This document shows positions 8,318 to 16,160 of a stretch of 64,000 nt of DNA, piece by piece; within the stretch, counting starts at the first letter, position 1; each line of letters begins with the position of its first letter. The DNA is taken from assembly GCF_900089585.1 (NCBI RefSeq), contig NZ_FLRH01000003.1, positions 1,349,001 to 1,413,000 on the forward strand, written 5' to 3'. The notes under the pieces were generated by a model that ran no database searches, was not told the origin of the DNA, and saw only the letters and a program-made list of their open reading frames with translations. This DNA is from Micromonospora sediminicola. GTDB taxonomy: Bacteria > Actinomycetota > Actinomycetes > Mycobacteriales > Micromonosporaceae. The position numbers and the translations under genes are program-made.

Positions 8318-8842
8318 TCAGGAACCGAAGTTGCCCATGTTGATCGCGGCGCCGGCGATGGCGCTGATGATGCCGACGACCACACCGACACCACCGCAGA
8401 TCAGGGCGGCCTTGGCCTGGCCCGGGTTGCTGGCCTCGCCCGCCTGGACCTTCTTCTGACCCATCACGCCGAGCACGATGCCGACGATGCCGGCCGGCAC
8501 ACCCAGCAGCGGGCAGCACAGGCCGAGCACGATCGAGGCGATGCCGACGATCATGCCGATGAGGCCCATGGTGTTGTTCTGACCCTGCCCCTGGCCCGGG
8601 CCGGCCGGGTAGCCGGCGGCCGGGTACTGCGGCGCGGCGCCGTACGGCTGCTGCTGCTGCGCGTACGGGTCCTGGCCGTAGGGCTGGCCGGAGGTGGGCT
8701 GGCCGTAGGGCTGCCCCGAGGTCGGCTGCTGCCCGTACTGCGGCGCCTGCGGCGGCTGGGCGTACGGGTCGTGCGGCTGTGCGGTCGGGTCCTGGTTCGG
8801 CTGCTGGCCGTACGGGTCCTGACCGGGGTATCCGGGCTGCAT
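8318..8842 (-). CDS. Pro/Gln/Tyr-rich DUF4190-type membrane protein
   Basis: 174-aa protein. The N-terminal 85 residues are a low-complexity Gln/Pro/Gly/Tyr region with repeated QPYGQ and PTSGQPYG units. Two transmembrane helices follow with LGLCCPLLGVPAGIVGIVLGVMGQKK, the Cys-Cys pattern of DUF4190, then a second hydrophobic pair segment VGVVVGIISAIAGA. ATG 8842 has GAGGAG 8 nt upstream. It occupies the place of Rv0954 (also a Pro/Gln-rich membrane protein) next to perM. Role unknown; the tail could bind cytoplasmic partners. Confidence 0.75.
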   Translation of the reverse strand: MQPGYPGQDPYGQQPNQDPTAQPHDPYAQPPQAPQYGQQPTSGQPYGQPTSGQPYGQDPYAQQQQPYGAAPQYPAAGYPAGPGQGQGQNNTMGLIGMIVGIASIVLGLCCPLLGVPAGIVGIVLGVMGQKKVQAGEASNPGQAKAALICGGVGVVVGIISAIAGAAINMGNFGS

Positions 8843-8977
8843 CGAGGTGCTCCTCAAACTGGGGGTCCATGGTCGGGTGCGCACGGCACCGGGCGACGGC
8901 AGCGTATCGTGTCGCCGCCATCGGGGAGATCACCAGCGGCGCGCCCGCCCGCGGACGGGACGTCCGGAGGGCACCGA

Positions 8978-8983
8978 TAGGGT
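8978..8983 (+). promoter_or_regulatory. -10 box of a likely leaderless purN transcript
   Basis: TAGGGT, 7 nt before GTG 8991; there is no Shine-Dalgarno sequence, which suits a leaderless mRNA. Confidence 0.5.
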
Positions 8984-8990
8984 TGTCCGC

Positions 8991-9611
8991 GTGACCGAGC
9001 CCGCGTCCGTCGCCCGCCTCGTCGTCCTCGTCTCCGGTTCCGGCAGCAACCTCCAGGCGCTGCTGGACGCCGCCGCCGACCCCGGATACGGGGCCCGGGT
9101 GGTGGCCGTGGGCGCCGACCGGGACGGCATCGCCGGCCTGGACCGGGCCGCCGCGGCCGGGGTGCCCTCGTTCGTCGAGCGCGTCAAGGACCACCCGACC
9201 CGTGCCGACTGGGACAAGGCCCTCACCGCCCGCGTCGCCGAGCACCGGCCCGACCTGGTCATCAGCGCGGGCTTCCTGAAGCTGGTCGGTCCGGAGTTCC
9301 TCACCGCGTTCGGCGACCGCTACCTGAACACGCACAACACGCTGCTGCCGGCGTTCCCCGGCATCCACGGTCCCCGCGACGCGCTGGCATACGGCGTGAA
9401 GGTCACCGGGGCCACGTTGTTCTTCGTCGACGCCGGGATGGACACCGGCCCGATCGTCGCCCAGGTCGCCGTTCCGGTGCTCGACGACGACGACGAGGAG
9501 ACGCTCACCGAGCGCATCAAGTCCGCCGAGCGCCGCCAGCTCGTCGAGCAGGTCGGCCGCCTGGTCCGTGAAGGTTGGACGATCACCGGCAGAAAGGTCA
9601 CCATCCCGTGA
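8991..9611 (+). CDS. purN: Phosphoribosylglycinamide formyltransferase
   Basis: 206-aa GAR transformylase: transfers formyl from 10-formyl-THF to GAR in purine synthesis (cytosolic). N-terminal [15 protein letters not shown] is the phosphate-binding loop; the catalytic region has [12 protein letters not shown] (Asn-His of the active site) and the conserved Asp in [13 protein letters not shown]. The open frame extends upstream to 8847, but GTG 8991 fits the family N-terminus and has a -10 box 7 nt before it. The stop codon overlaps the purH start (GTGA), so the two are coupled. Confidence 0.95.
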   Translation: MTEPASVARLVVLVSGSGSNLQALLDAAADPGYGARVVAVGADRDGIAGLDRAAAAGVPSFVERVKDHPTRADWDKALTARVAEHRPDLVISAGFLKLVGPEFLTAFGDRYLNTHNTLLPAFPGIHGPRDALAYGVKVTGATLFFVDAGMDTGPIVAQVAVPVLDDDDEETLTERIKSAERRQLVEQVGRLVREGWTITGRKVTIP

Positions 9612-11176
9612 GCACCACTCAGGACGCCCGCCCGATCCGGCGCGCGCTGGTCAGCGTCTACGACAAGACCGGCCTGGTCGAGCTGGCCCGGGCCCTGCAC
9701 GAGGCGGGCGTGGAGATCGTCTCGACCGGCAGCACCGCGTCGACGATCTCCGGCGCGGGCGTGCCGGTGACGCCGGTCGAGCAGGTCACCGGCTTCCCGG
9801 AGATCCTCGACGGACGGGTCAAGACCCTGCACCCGAAGATCCACGGTGGCCTCCTCGCCGACCTGCGCAAGGACGCGCACGCCGCGCAGCTCGACGAGCA
9901 CGGCATCGCCGGGATCGACCTGCTGGTCTCCAACCTCTACCCGTTCCAGGCCACTGTCGCCTCCGGCGCCGACCTCGACGAGTGCGTCGAGCAGATCGAC
10001 ATCGGCGGGCCGGCCATGGTCCGGGCCGCCGCGAAGAACCACGCCTCGGTGGCGGTGGTGACCGACCCGGCTGCGTACCCGGCGGTGCTCGCCGCGCTCG
10101 CCGACGGCGGTTTCACCCTGGCCCAGCGGCGCGCGCTCGCCGCCCGCGCCTTTGCCGACATCGCCGACTACGACGTGGCCGTGGCCGACTGGTTCGCCTC
10201 CACCGTGGCCCCGGCGGAGGACGGGTGGCCGCGGTTCGCCGGGTCGGCGCTGCGCCGCCAGGCCGTGCTGCGCTACGGCGAGAACCCGCACCAGACGGCG
10301 GCCCTCTACACCGACCCGGGCGCGCCGGCCGGCCTGGCCCAGGCCGAGCAGCTGCACGGCAAGGAGATGTCCTACAACAACTACGTGGACGCGGACGCCG
10401 CCTGGCGGGCCGCGCACGACTTCCCCGACCAGCCCGCGGTGGCGATCATCAAGCACGCCAACCCGTGCGGCATCGCGGTCGGCGCCGACGTGGCCGAGGC
10501 GCACCGCAGGGCGCACGCCTGCGACCCGGTCTCCGCCTTCGGCGGGGTGATCGCGGTGAACCGGCCGGTGAGCGTGGAGCTGGCCGGCCAGGTCGCGGAG
10601 ATCTTCACCGAGGTGCTGGTGGCGCCGGGCTACGACGACGGCGCGCTGGAGCTGCTGCGGGCCAAGAAGAACATCCGGCTGCTGCGGGCCCCCGCGTTCG
10701 CCCCCCGGCCGGCCGAGTGGCGGCAGGTCGGCGGCGGCGTGCTGGTGCAGATGCGGGACGCGGTCGACGCGCCCGGCGACGACCCGGCCAACTGGACGCT
10801 GGCCACCGGTGACGCGGCCGACGAGGCCACGCTGCGCGACCTGGTGTTCGCCTGGCGGGCGGTACGCGCGGTGAAGAGCAACGCGATCCTGCTGGCCCGC
10901 GACGGCGCCACCGTCGGCGTCGGGATGGGCCAGGTCAACCGGGTCGACTCGGCGCGGCTGGCGGTCAGCCGGGCCGGCGACGAGCGGGCGCGGGGCTCGG
11001 TCTGCGCCTCGGACGCGTTCTTCCCGTTCGCCGACGGGCCGAAGATCCTCATCGACGCGGGCGTCCGGGCGATCGTGCAGCCCGGCGGCTCGATCCGCGA
11101 CGAGGAGACCATCGCGGCCTGCAAGGAGGCCGGCGTGACCATGTACCTGACCGGCACCCGGCACTTCTTCCACTAG
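9608..11176 (+). CDS. purH: Bifunctional AICAR transformylase / IMP cyclohydrolase
   Basis: 522 aa, normal length; performs the last two steps of IMP synthesis. Residues 1 to about 145 form the MGS-like cyclohydrolase domain ([20 protein letters not shown]); the rest is the transformylase domain with [20 protein letters not shown] and the conserved C-terminal [13 protein letters not shown]...TRHFFH. GTG 9608 overlaps the purN stop by 4 nt. FolD at 18.1 kb supplies the 10-formyl-THF cofactor. A large AT-rich inverted repeat begins 56 nt after the stop. Confidence 0.97.
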   Translation: MSTTQDARPIRRALVSVYDKTGLVELARALHEAGVEIVSTGSTASTISGAGVPVTPVEQVTGFPEILDGRVKTLHPKIHGGLLADLRKDAHAAQLDEHGIAGIDLLVSNLYPFQATVASGADLDECVEQIDIGGPAMVRAAAKNHASVAVVTDPAAYPAVLAALADGGFTLAQRRALAARAFADIADYDVAVADWFASTVAPAEDGWPRFAGSALRRQAVLRYGENPHQTAALYTDPGAPAGLAQAEQLHGKEMSYNNYVDADAAWRAAHDFPDQPAVAIIKHANPCGIAVGADVAEAHRRAHACDPVSAFGGVIAVNRPVSVELAGQVAEIFTEVLVAPGYDDGALELLRAKKNIRLLRAPAFAPRPAEWRQVGGGVLVQMRDAVDAPGDDPANWTLATGDAADEATLRDLVFAWRAVRAVKSNAILLARDGATVGVGMGQVNRVDSARLAVSRAGDERARGSVCASDAFFPFADGPKILIDAGVRAIVQPGGSIRDEETIAACKEAGVTMYLTGTRHFFH

Positions 11177-11231
11177 ATCCTGGTTCCCCGGGGGTCGAGC
11201 GGACCTCGCAGAGAGACGGTTCAGATCTGGG

Positions 11232-11275
11232 CGATATACCTCAGAGGCATATTCATGACTCTGAGGTATATCGCT
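11232..11275. repeat. AT-rich perfect 16-bp inverted repeat downstream of purH
   Basis: GCGATATACCTCAGAG (11232-11247) and its exact complement CTCTGAGGTATATCGC (11260-11275) around a 12-nt loop. The element is about half A/T, unlike everything around it. It can form a terminator-like stem after purH but has no T-run; it may be a copy of a dispersed genomic element. Confidence 0.8.
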
Positions 11276-11365
11276 TCACGCACCCCGGTCCCGCCGGCCG
11301 CGACACGCCGGCAGGGCCGGTGGCGGAACGCACCGGCTCCAGGTGGCCCCGCCGTCCGTGCGCCG

Positions 11366-11395
11366 TTGCCGGCCGCCCTGGCCGGTTGCTAGCGT
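11366..11395 (+). promoter_or_regulatory. Promoter of the small secreted-protein gene
   Basis: -35 TTGCCG (11366-11371), 18-nt spacer, -10 TAGCGT (11390-11395). Confidence 0.5.
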
Positions 11396-11452
11396 GTGCC
11401 CGGCGACAACGATCGACCGTCTCCACTGTCCATGAGCCCCGGCAGGTGTGCC

Positions 11453-11914
11453 ATGCGCGTACGCGACCGGTTGACCGCCGTCGTCGTCACGTTGGCGTTC
11501 GTCCTGGCCGCGTTCGGCGCCGCCGTCGGCCTGCCCGCCGTCGGCCTGCCCGCCGTCGGCCTGCCCGCCGTCGGCGCGAGCGCCGCCGGGCCGTCCGCCG
11601 CCGGTCCGTCCACCGCCGGTCCGGCCGATGCCGGCCCGGGTGCCGCCGTACCCGCCCGGGGTTGCCGGGCCTTGCCGGTCGCGTCGCTCGGCGCGTACCC
11701 GCAACGGCCGTGCGCGGAGCTGTCCGGTGGGTGGTGGGGTGAGCGGCGCGGCGGCCTCGCCTACGGCGACGGGCCGGACGAGCCGCTCCCGGCCGCGCCG
11801 CCGAGCGTCGCCGGTCCGATCGTGTCGGCGCGGCTCGTTCCCGGCCGTCGGCCGCCGGCCCGACCGCTGCCGCCGCCCGGCGTGCCGGCGGCGCGGGCGC
11901 CGCCCACCGCCTGA
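11453..11914 (+). CDS. Hypothetical secreted Ala/Pro/Gly-rich protein with short internal repeats
   Basis: 153 aa. An Arg-flanked hydrophobic N-terminus (about residues 8-24) looks like a signal peptide or anchor. It is followed by three AVGLP units and then AAGPS/TAGPA/DAGPG units, all low complexity. The C-terminal 70 residues contain two Cys and end in a Pro/Ala-rich tail. No family recognised. GGCAGG precedes ATG 11453; an in-frame ATG at 11432 is the alternative. Codon bias matches neighbours and a promoter is visible, which supports a real gene, but the sequence could also be a non-coding GC-rich artefact. Confidence 0.5.
   Translation: MRVRDRLTAVVVTLAFVLAAFGAAVGLPAVGLPAVGLPAVGASAAGPSAAGPSTAGPADAGPGAAVPARGCRALPVASLGAYPQRPCAELSGGWWGERRGGLAYGDGPDEPLPAAPPSVAGPIVSARLVPGRRPPARPLPPPGVPAARAPPTA
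11522..11581 (+). repeat. Tandem 15-bp repeat inside the secreted-protein gene
   Basis: Three exact copies of GCCGTCGGCCTGCCC (11522-11566) and a fourth diverged copy (11567-11581), encoding repeated AVGLP. In-frame unit length means copy-number changes would not disrupt the gene. Confidence 0.85.
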
Positions 11915-12009
11915 GCCGCGCCGGAGCCTGCCGCGTCGACCCGGCGGCACCGCCGCTGCCCGCCGTCGCCCACGGGGGCGCGCCTCACGCACCCCGTCCG
12001 CGTCTCGCC

Positions 12010-12047
12010 GAGGCCTCGTCCCCACTTCCTCCGGGGGACGGGGCCTC
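12010..12047 (-). terminator. Terminator at the end of the opp operon
   Basis: 14-bp stem (12010-12023 / 12034-12047) with one G-U wobble; the proximal arm includes two bases of the oppF stop codon. Confidence 0.7.
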
Positions 12048-13074
12048 AGACGTCCGGGCGCACCTCGGCGAAGTGACAGGCGCTGGGGTGCGGGTCCGCC
12101 GCCCGGGGCACCGTCTGCGGGTCCTGGGTGGCGCAGACCTCCTCCGCCTTCCAGCACCGGGTGCGGAACCGGCAGCCCGACGGCGGGTCGGCCGGACTCG
12201 GCACGTCCCCGCTCAGCCGGATGATGCTCCGCTCCGTGCGGGCCTCCGGGTCGGGCACCGGCACCGCCGAGAGCAACGCCTGGGTGTACGGGTGGGTGGC
12301 CCGCCGATAGATCTGCTCCTCGGTGCCGATCTCGACGATCCGACCCAGGTACATCACCGCCACCCGGTCGGAGATGTGCCGGACCACCGACAGGTCGTGG
12401 GCGATGAAGATGTACGAGAGCCCGAACTCGTCCTGGAGCTGCTCCAGCAGGTTGATCACCTGGGCCTGGATGGAGACGTCCAGGGCCGACACCGGTTCGT
12501 CGCACACGATGATCTCGGGCCGCAGGGCGAGCGCGCGGGCGATGCCGATGCGCTGCCGCTGACCGCCGGAGAACTGGTGCGGATAGCGGTTCAGGTGCTC
12601 CGGGTTGAGCCCGACCACGTCCAGCAGCTCCCGGACCCGCTGCCGGCGGCTGCCCTTCGGGGCGGCCTCCGGGTGGATCGCGAACGGCTCACCGATGATG
12701 TCGCCCACCGTCATCCTCGGGTTCAGCGAGGTGTACGGGTCCTGCATCACCATCTGCATGTTCCGGCGCAGCCGGCGCAGCTCCGACCCGGACGCCCGGA
12801 ACAGGTCCTTCCCCTCCAACGTGGCCCGGCCGGAGGTCGGCGTCTCCAGCCGCATCAGCAACCGGGCCAGGGTCGACTTGCCGCAGCCGGACTCGCCGAC
12901 CACCCCGAGCGTCTCGCCACGGCGCAGCTCGAAGCTCACCCCGTCGACCGCCCGGATCGCGCCGATCTGCCGCTTGAACAGCACCCCCTGGGTGATCGGG
13001 AAGTGCTTCACCAGGTCGTCGACGGCGAGGACGGTCTCGCCCCGGACCTTGGTGGAGTCAGCCGGCGGGGTCAT
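12046..13074 (-). CDS. oppF: Oligopeptide/dipeptide ABC transporter ATPase (OppF/DppF type)
   Basis: 342-aa cytoplasmic ATPase, second of the two nucleotide-binding subunits. Walker [11 protein letters not shown]-loop [15 protein letters not shown], signature [15 protein letters not shown] and Walker [13 protein letters not shown] are intact. The C-terminal oligopeptide-transporter extension has the Cys-containing [15 protein letters not shown] segment. The reading frame overlaps oppD upstream by 17 nt, so translation is coupled. It is the last gene of the minus-strand oppABCDF operon. Confidence 0.93.
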   Translation of the reverse strand: MTPPADSTKVRGETVLAVDDLVKHFPITQGVLFKRQIGAIRAVDGVSFELRRGETLGVVGESGCGKSTLARLLMRLETPTSGRATLEGKDLFRASGSELRRLRRNMQMVMQDPYTSLNPRMTVGDIIGEPFAIHPEAAPKGSRRQRVRELLDVVGLNPEHLNRYPHQFSGGQRQRIGIARALALRPEIIVCDEPVSALDVSIQAQVINLLEQLQDEFGLSYIFIAHDLSVVRHISDRVAVMYLGRIVEIGTEEQIYRRATHPYTQALLSAVPVPDPEARTERSIIRLSGDVPSPADPPSGCRFRTRCWKAEEVCATQDPQTVPRAADPHPSACHFAEVRPDV

Positions 13075-14095
13075 CGTGGACCTCCTGCGCGAAGTGGCAC
13101 GCGCTGGTCCGGCCGTCGCCGAGCACGAGGTCGTGCGGCACCTCGTCGACGCAGACCTGCTGCGCGTACGGGCAGCGGGGGTGGAACGGGCAGCCGGAGG
13201 GGATCCGCATCAGGTTCGGCGGCAGCCCCCGGATCGTGGACAGCGCCCGGCCGCGCACGTCGAGCCGGGGGATCGACTCCAGCAACCCCTTCGTGTACGG
13301 GTGGGCCGGCGCCCGGTACAGCGAGCGGACGTCGGCGTGCTCGACGATCCGGCCGGCGTACATGACCGCGATCCGGTCCGCCACGCCGGCGACCACGCCG
13401 AGGTCGTGGGTGATCAGGATGAGCGCCATGCCCAGGTCGCGCCGCAGGTCGGCCAGGAGGTCCATGATCTGGGCCTGCACGGTGACGTCGAGCGCGGTGG
13501 TGGGCTCGTCGGCGATCAGCACCTTGGGGTCCAGCGCCAGCGCCATGGCGATCATGACGCGCTGCCGCATGCCGCCGGAGAACTGGTGCGGGTAGTCGCC
13601 CAGCCGGTTCGCCGCGGCCGGGATGCGGACCAGGTCCATCAGCTCGACGGCGCGGCGGCGCGCGTCGGCCCGGGACAGCCCGGCCCGCTCGCGCAGCGAC
13701 TCACCGATCTGCCAGCCGACCGGGAAGACCGGGTTCAACGCCGACAGCGCGTCCTGGAAGATCATCGCGATCTCCGTGCCGCGTACCTGCCGGCGCTCCT
13801 CCTCGGAGCGGGTGAGCAGGTCCCGCCCCTGGTAGAGGATCTGACCACCGCGTACGTGCGCCGGTGGGGTGTCCAGGATGCCCATGATCGCCTGGGCGGT
13901 GACCGACTTGCCGGAGCCCGACTCGCCGAGCACGGCCAGCGTCTCGCCGGCGTCCAGGTGGTAGGTCACCCCGTTGATCACCCGGGCCACGCCCTCCCGG
14001 GTGCGGAACTCGACGTGCAGGTCCCGTACCTCCAGCAGGTGCCCGCCGGGCGGGGTGGGGGAGGCCGGCGTGGGCCGGACCGCGTTCTGCGTCAT
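13058..14095 (-). CDS. oppD: Oligopeptide/dipeptide ABC transporter ATPase (OppD/DppD type)
   Basis: 345-aa ATPase. Walker [10 protein letters not shown], signature [15 protein letters not shown], Walker [13 protein letters not shown], and an H-loop in [11 protein letters not shown]. The C-terminus has the [14 protein letters not shown] cluster; such Cys clusters bind a [4Fe-4S] centre in characterised DppD proteins. Starts 7 nt after the oppC stop and overlaps oppF. Works as a heterodimer with OppF below the OppBC permease. Confidence 0.93.
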   Translation of the reverse strand: MTQNAVRPTPASPTPPGGHLLEVRDLHVEFRTREGVARVINGVTYHLDAGETLAVLGESGSGKSVTAQAIMGILDTPPAHVRGGQILYQGRDLLTRSEEERRQVRGTEIAMIFQDALSALNPVFPVGWQIGESLRERAGLSRADARRRAVELMDLVRIPAAANRLGDYPHQFSGGMRQRVMIAMALALDPKVLIADEPTTALDVTVQAQIMDLLADLRRDLGMALILITHDLGVVAGVADRIAVMYAGRIVEHADVRSLYRAPAHPYTKGLLESIPRLDVRGRALSTIRGLPPNLMRIPSGCPFHPRCPYAQQVCVDEVPHDLVLGDGRTSACHFAQEVHDDPAG

Positions 14096-14102
14096 CAGGA
14101 AG

Positions 14103-15059
14103 TCACCGGAGCTTCGGGTCGAAGGCGTCGCGGACCGCGTCGCCGAGCATGATGAAGGCGAGCACGGTCAGCGCGAGGAAGACCGACGGCACGATCAGCG
14201 GGGTCGCCGACTCCCGCATGTGCACCCGGCCGGCGTCGATGTCGATGCCCCAGGAGATGGTGGGCGCCTTCAGGCCGATGCCGAGGAAGCTCAGCGTCGC
14301 CTCGGCCGCGATGAACGAGCCGAGCGCGATGGTGAGCACCACGATGGCCGGGGCGAGCGCGTTCGGCAGGATGTGCCGCCACATGATCCGGCCGTTGCCG
14401 GCGCCGAGCATCCGGGCGGCGGCCACGTAGTCCTGCTCCCGGGCGGTGATGACCGAAGAACGCACCACCCGGGCCGCGGTGGTCCAGCCGAGCAGCGCCA
14501 GCACCAGGATGACCGCGAAGAGCCGGACCGTCTCGCCGCTGGTGCTCACCCGCTTGAGCAGCACGATCGCGGCCAGCAGCAGCGGGATGCCGAGCACGAT
14601 GTCGATCACCCGGGAGAGCACCGCGTCGACCCACCCGCCGAAGAAACCGGCGAGCATGCCGACGACCAGCGCGATCACGCCGGTGATCAGCGCGGAGAAC
14701 GCGCCCACCAGCAGCGAGGCCCGGGCGCCGTAGACCGCCCGGGCGAACGTGTCGCAGCCCTGGAAGTCGTACCCGAAGATGGCCCCGCCGGACGGTCCGG
14801 CGTGCTGCCGGGAGAGCACGCAGTCGCGCGGGTCGTTCGCGGTGAACAGCCCGGGGAAGGCGGCCATCGCGGCGACCAGCACGACCAGCAGCAGGCTGAT
14901 CCAGAAGACCGGGTTGCGGCGCAGGTCCCGCCAGGCGTCACCGGCCAGGCTGCGCGACCGTCCCGGCCGGCCGGCCCGGTCGGGGGTGCCGGGCTCGCCG
15001 GAGACGCCCCGCCGCGCCGACTGGTCCTCCGTCGCCGCCACGGTCTCGAAGTCACTCAT
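14103..15059 (-). CDS. oppC: Oligopeptide ABC transporter permease (OppC type)
   Basis: 318-aa inner-membrane permease. The Arg-rich N-terminal cytoplasmic segment includes RDLRRNPVFW before the first helix, as in OppC. A periplasmic-side loop follows, then a BPD_transp_1 domain with the EAA-type loop EQDYVAAARMLGAGNGRIMWRHILPN. ATG 15059 overlaps the stop of a 27-codon mini-ORF (ATGA) that fills the gap to oppB. Confidence 0.93.
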   Translation of the reverse strand: MSDFETVAATEDQSARRGVSGEPGTPDRAGRPGRSRSLAGDAWRDLRRNPVFWISLLLVVLVAAMAAFPGLFTANDPRDCVLSRQHAGPSGGAIFGYDFQGCDTFARAVYGARASLLVGAFSALITGVIALVVGMLAGFFGGWVDAVLSRVIDIVLGIPLLLAAIVLLKRVSTSGETVRLFAVILVLALLGWTTAARVVRSSVITAREQDYVAAARMLGAGNGRIMWRHILPNALAPAIVVLTIALGSFIAAEATLSFLGIGLKAPTISWGIDIDAGRVHMRESATPLIVPSVFLALTVLAFIMLGDAVRDAFDPKLR

Positions 15060-15139
15060 GCCCGCGCCTCGCTCCGCTCGGCGCGGTCACGAGCGACCGG
15101 GCACGCTGCGTCGATGATTCGTTCGCTGCGCTCACTCAT
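15056..15139 (-). CDS. 27-residue mini-ORF bridging oppB and oppC (coupling element)
   Basis: An 84-nt open frame starting MSERSERIIDAACPVARD and ending with a TGA shared with the oppC ATG (ATGA). Its ATG lies 5 nt before the end of the oppB stop, inside the oppB coding frame. The arrangement lets a ribosome finishing oppB restart and be delivered to oppC. An element of exactly the same length and layout precedes tldD at 58790-58873. Whether the peptide itself matters is unknown; it may be a mobile or dispersed non-coding sequence that happens to be translated. Confidence 0.5.
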   Translation of the reverse strand: MSERSERIIDAACPVARDRAERSEARA

Positions 15140-16070
15140 AGCGGATCCTCGGGTCGAGTACGGCGTAGAGCACGTCCACCACCAGGTTGGACAGCAGGTA
15201 GACGACGACGAGCACGCTGACGATGCCCACCACCAGCGGGCCGTCCTCGGTGCGGATGCCGCGGAACAGGTTGAAGCCGACGCCGGGGATGTTGAACACG
15301 CCCTCGGTGATGATCGCGCCGCTCATCAGGTTGCCCAGTTCCACGCCGAGGAAGGTGACCACCGGGATGAGCGAGTTGCGCAGCACGTGCACGCCGACGA
15401 TCCGCCGCCGGACCAGGCCCTTCGCGCGGGCGGTGCGGACGTAGTCGGCGCGCAGGTTCTCGGTGACCGAGGTCCGGGTCAGCCGCAGCGCGGTGGCCAG
15501 CGAGAGCGAGCCGAGCACGATGCCGGGCAGCAGCAGCGCCCAGAAGGAGGGCTGGGCGCCGGCGGTGGGCGGGAAGATCGGCCAGCGTACGCCGAGGAAG
15601 TACTGCGCCAGCGGGGCGAGCACGATGGTCGGGATGCCGAGCACCAGCAGCGTCAGCACCAGCGTGGCGTGGTCGAAGACGCCGGCGCGCCGGATGGCCG
15701 CGAGCACGCCGGCGGTGACCCCGAAGATCACGGTCACGGCCAGCGCGATCAACGCCAGCTTCACGGTGACCGGCCAGGCGGCGGCGAGGATGTCACTGAT
15801 CTGCCGCCCGGTCAGCGACTGGCCGAGGTCGCCCCGGACCAGGCCGCCGAGGTAGTTGACGTAGCGGTAGAAGAAGCCGCCGACGCCGGTCGCGTCCAGG
15901 TGGTACTTCTCGGTCAGGTAGGCCCGCTGGGCCGCGGTGACCGGCCGCTCCCCGGCGAGCGCCTGGATCGGGTCACCCTGCCCGGCGAACATCAGCGCGT
16001 AGACGATCAGCGTGGTCCCGAAGAAGGCGAGGACCATCTGGAGCAGCCGCCGCAGGATGAACCGGAACAT
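15132..16070 (-). CDS. oppB: Oligopeptide ABC transporter permease (OppB type)
   Basis: 312-aa permease starting MFRFILRRLLQMVLAFFG, the usual OppB first helix. Six transmembrane segments; the cytoplasmic EAA-type loop is ENLRADYVRTARAKGLVRRRIVGVHVLRN. An in-frame TTG at 16109 would add 13 residues; neither start has a clear Shine-Dalgarno sequence, and ATG 16070 fits the family N-terminus. Lies downstream of oppA behind a 17-bp hairpin that may reduce expression relative to the binding protein. Confidence 0.9.
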   Translation of the reverse strand: MFRFILRRLLQMVLAFFGTTLIVYALMFAGQGDPIQALAGERPVTAAQRAYLTEKYHLDATGVGGFFYRYVNYLGGLVRGDLGQSLTGRQISDILAAAWPVTVKLALIALAVTVIFGVTAGVLAAIRRAGVFDHATLVLTLLVLGIPTIVLAPLAQYFLGVRWPIFPPTAGAQPSFWALLLPGIVLGSLSLATALRLTRTSVTENLRADYVRTARAKGLVRRRIVGVHVLRNSLIPVVTFLGVELGNLMSGAIITEGVFNIPGVGFNLFRGIRTEDGPLVVGIVSVLVVVYLLSNLVVDVLYAVLDPRIRYE

Positions 16071-16111
16071 GCTGGCAAGTTTGCCGAAAAGGGGCGAACT
16101 GCGTGCCAATG

Positions 16112-16150
16112 CGAGGGCCGGGCCACCCGGTGGGGGTGGCCCGGCCCTCG
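16112..16150 (-). terminator. Intercistronic hairpin between oppA and oppB (attenuating terminator)
   Basis: Perfect 17-bp GC stem (16112-16128 / 16134-16150), 5-nt loop, 10 nt past the oppA stop. No T-run follows. Likely protects or partly terminates the message so that the binding protein is made in excess. Confidence 0.7.
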
Positions 16151-16160
16151 ACGGGGTGGG

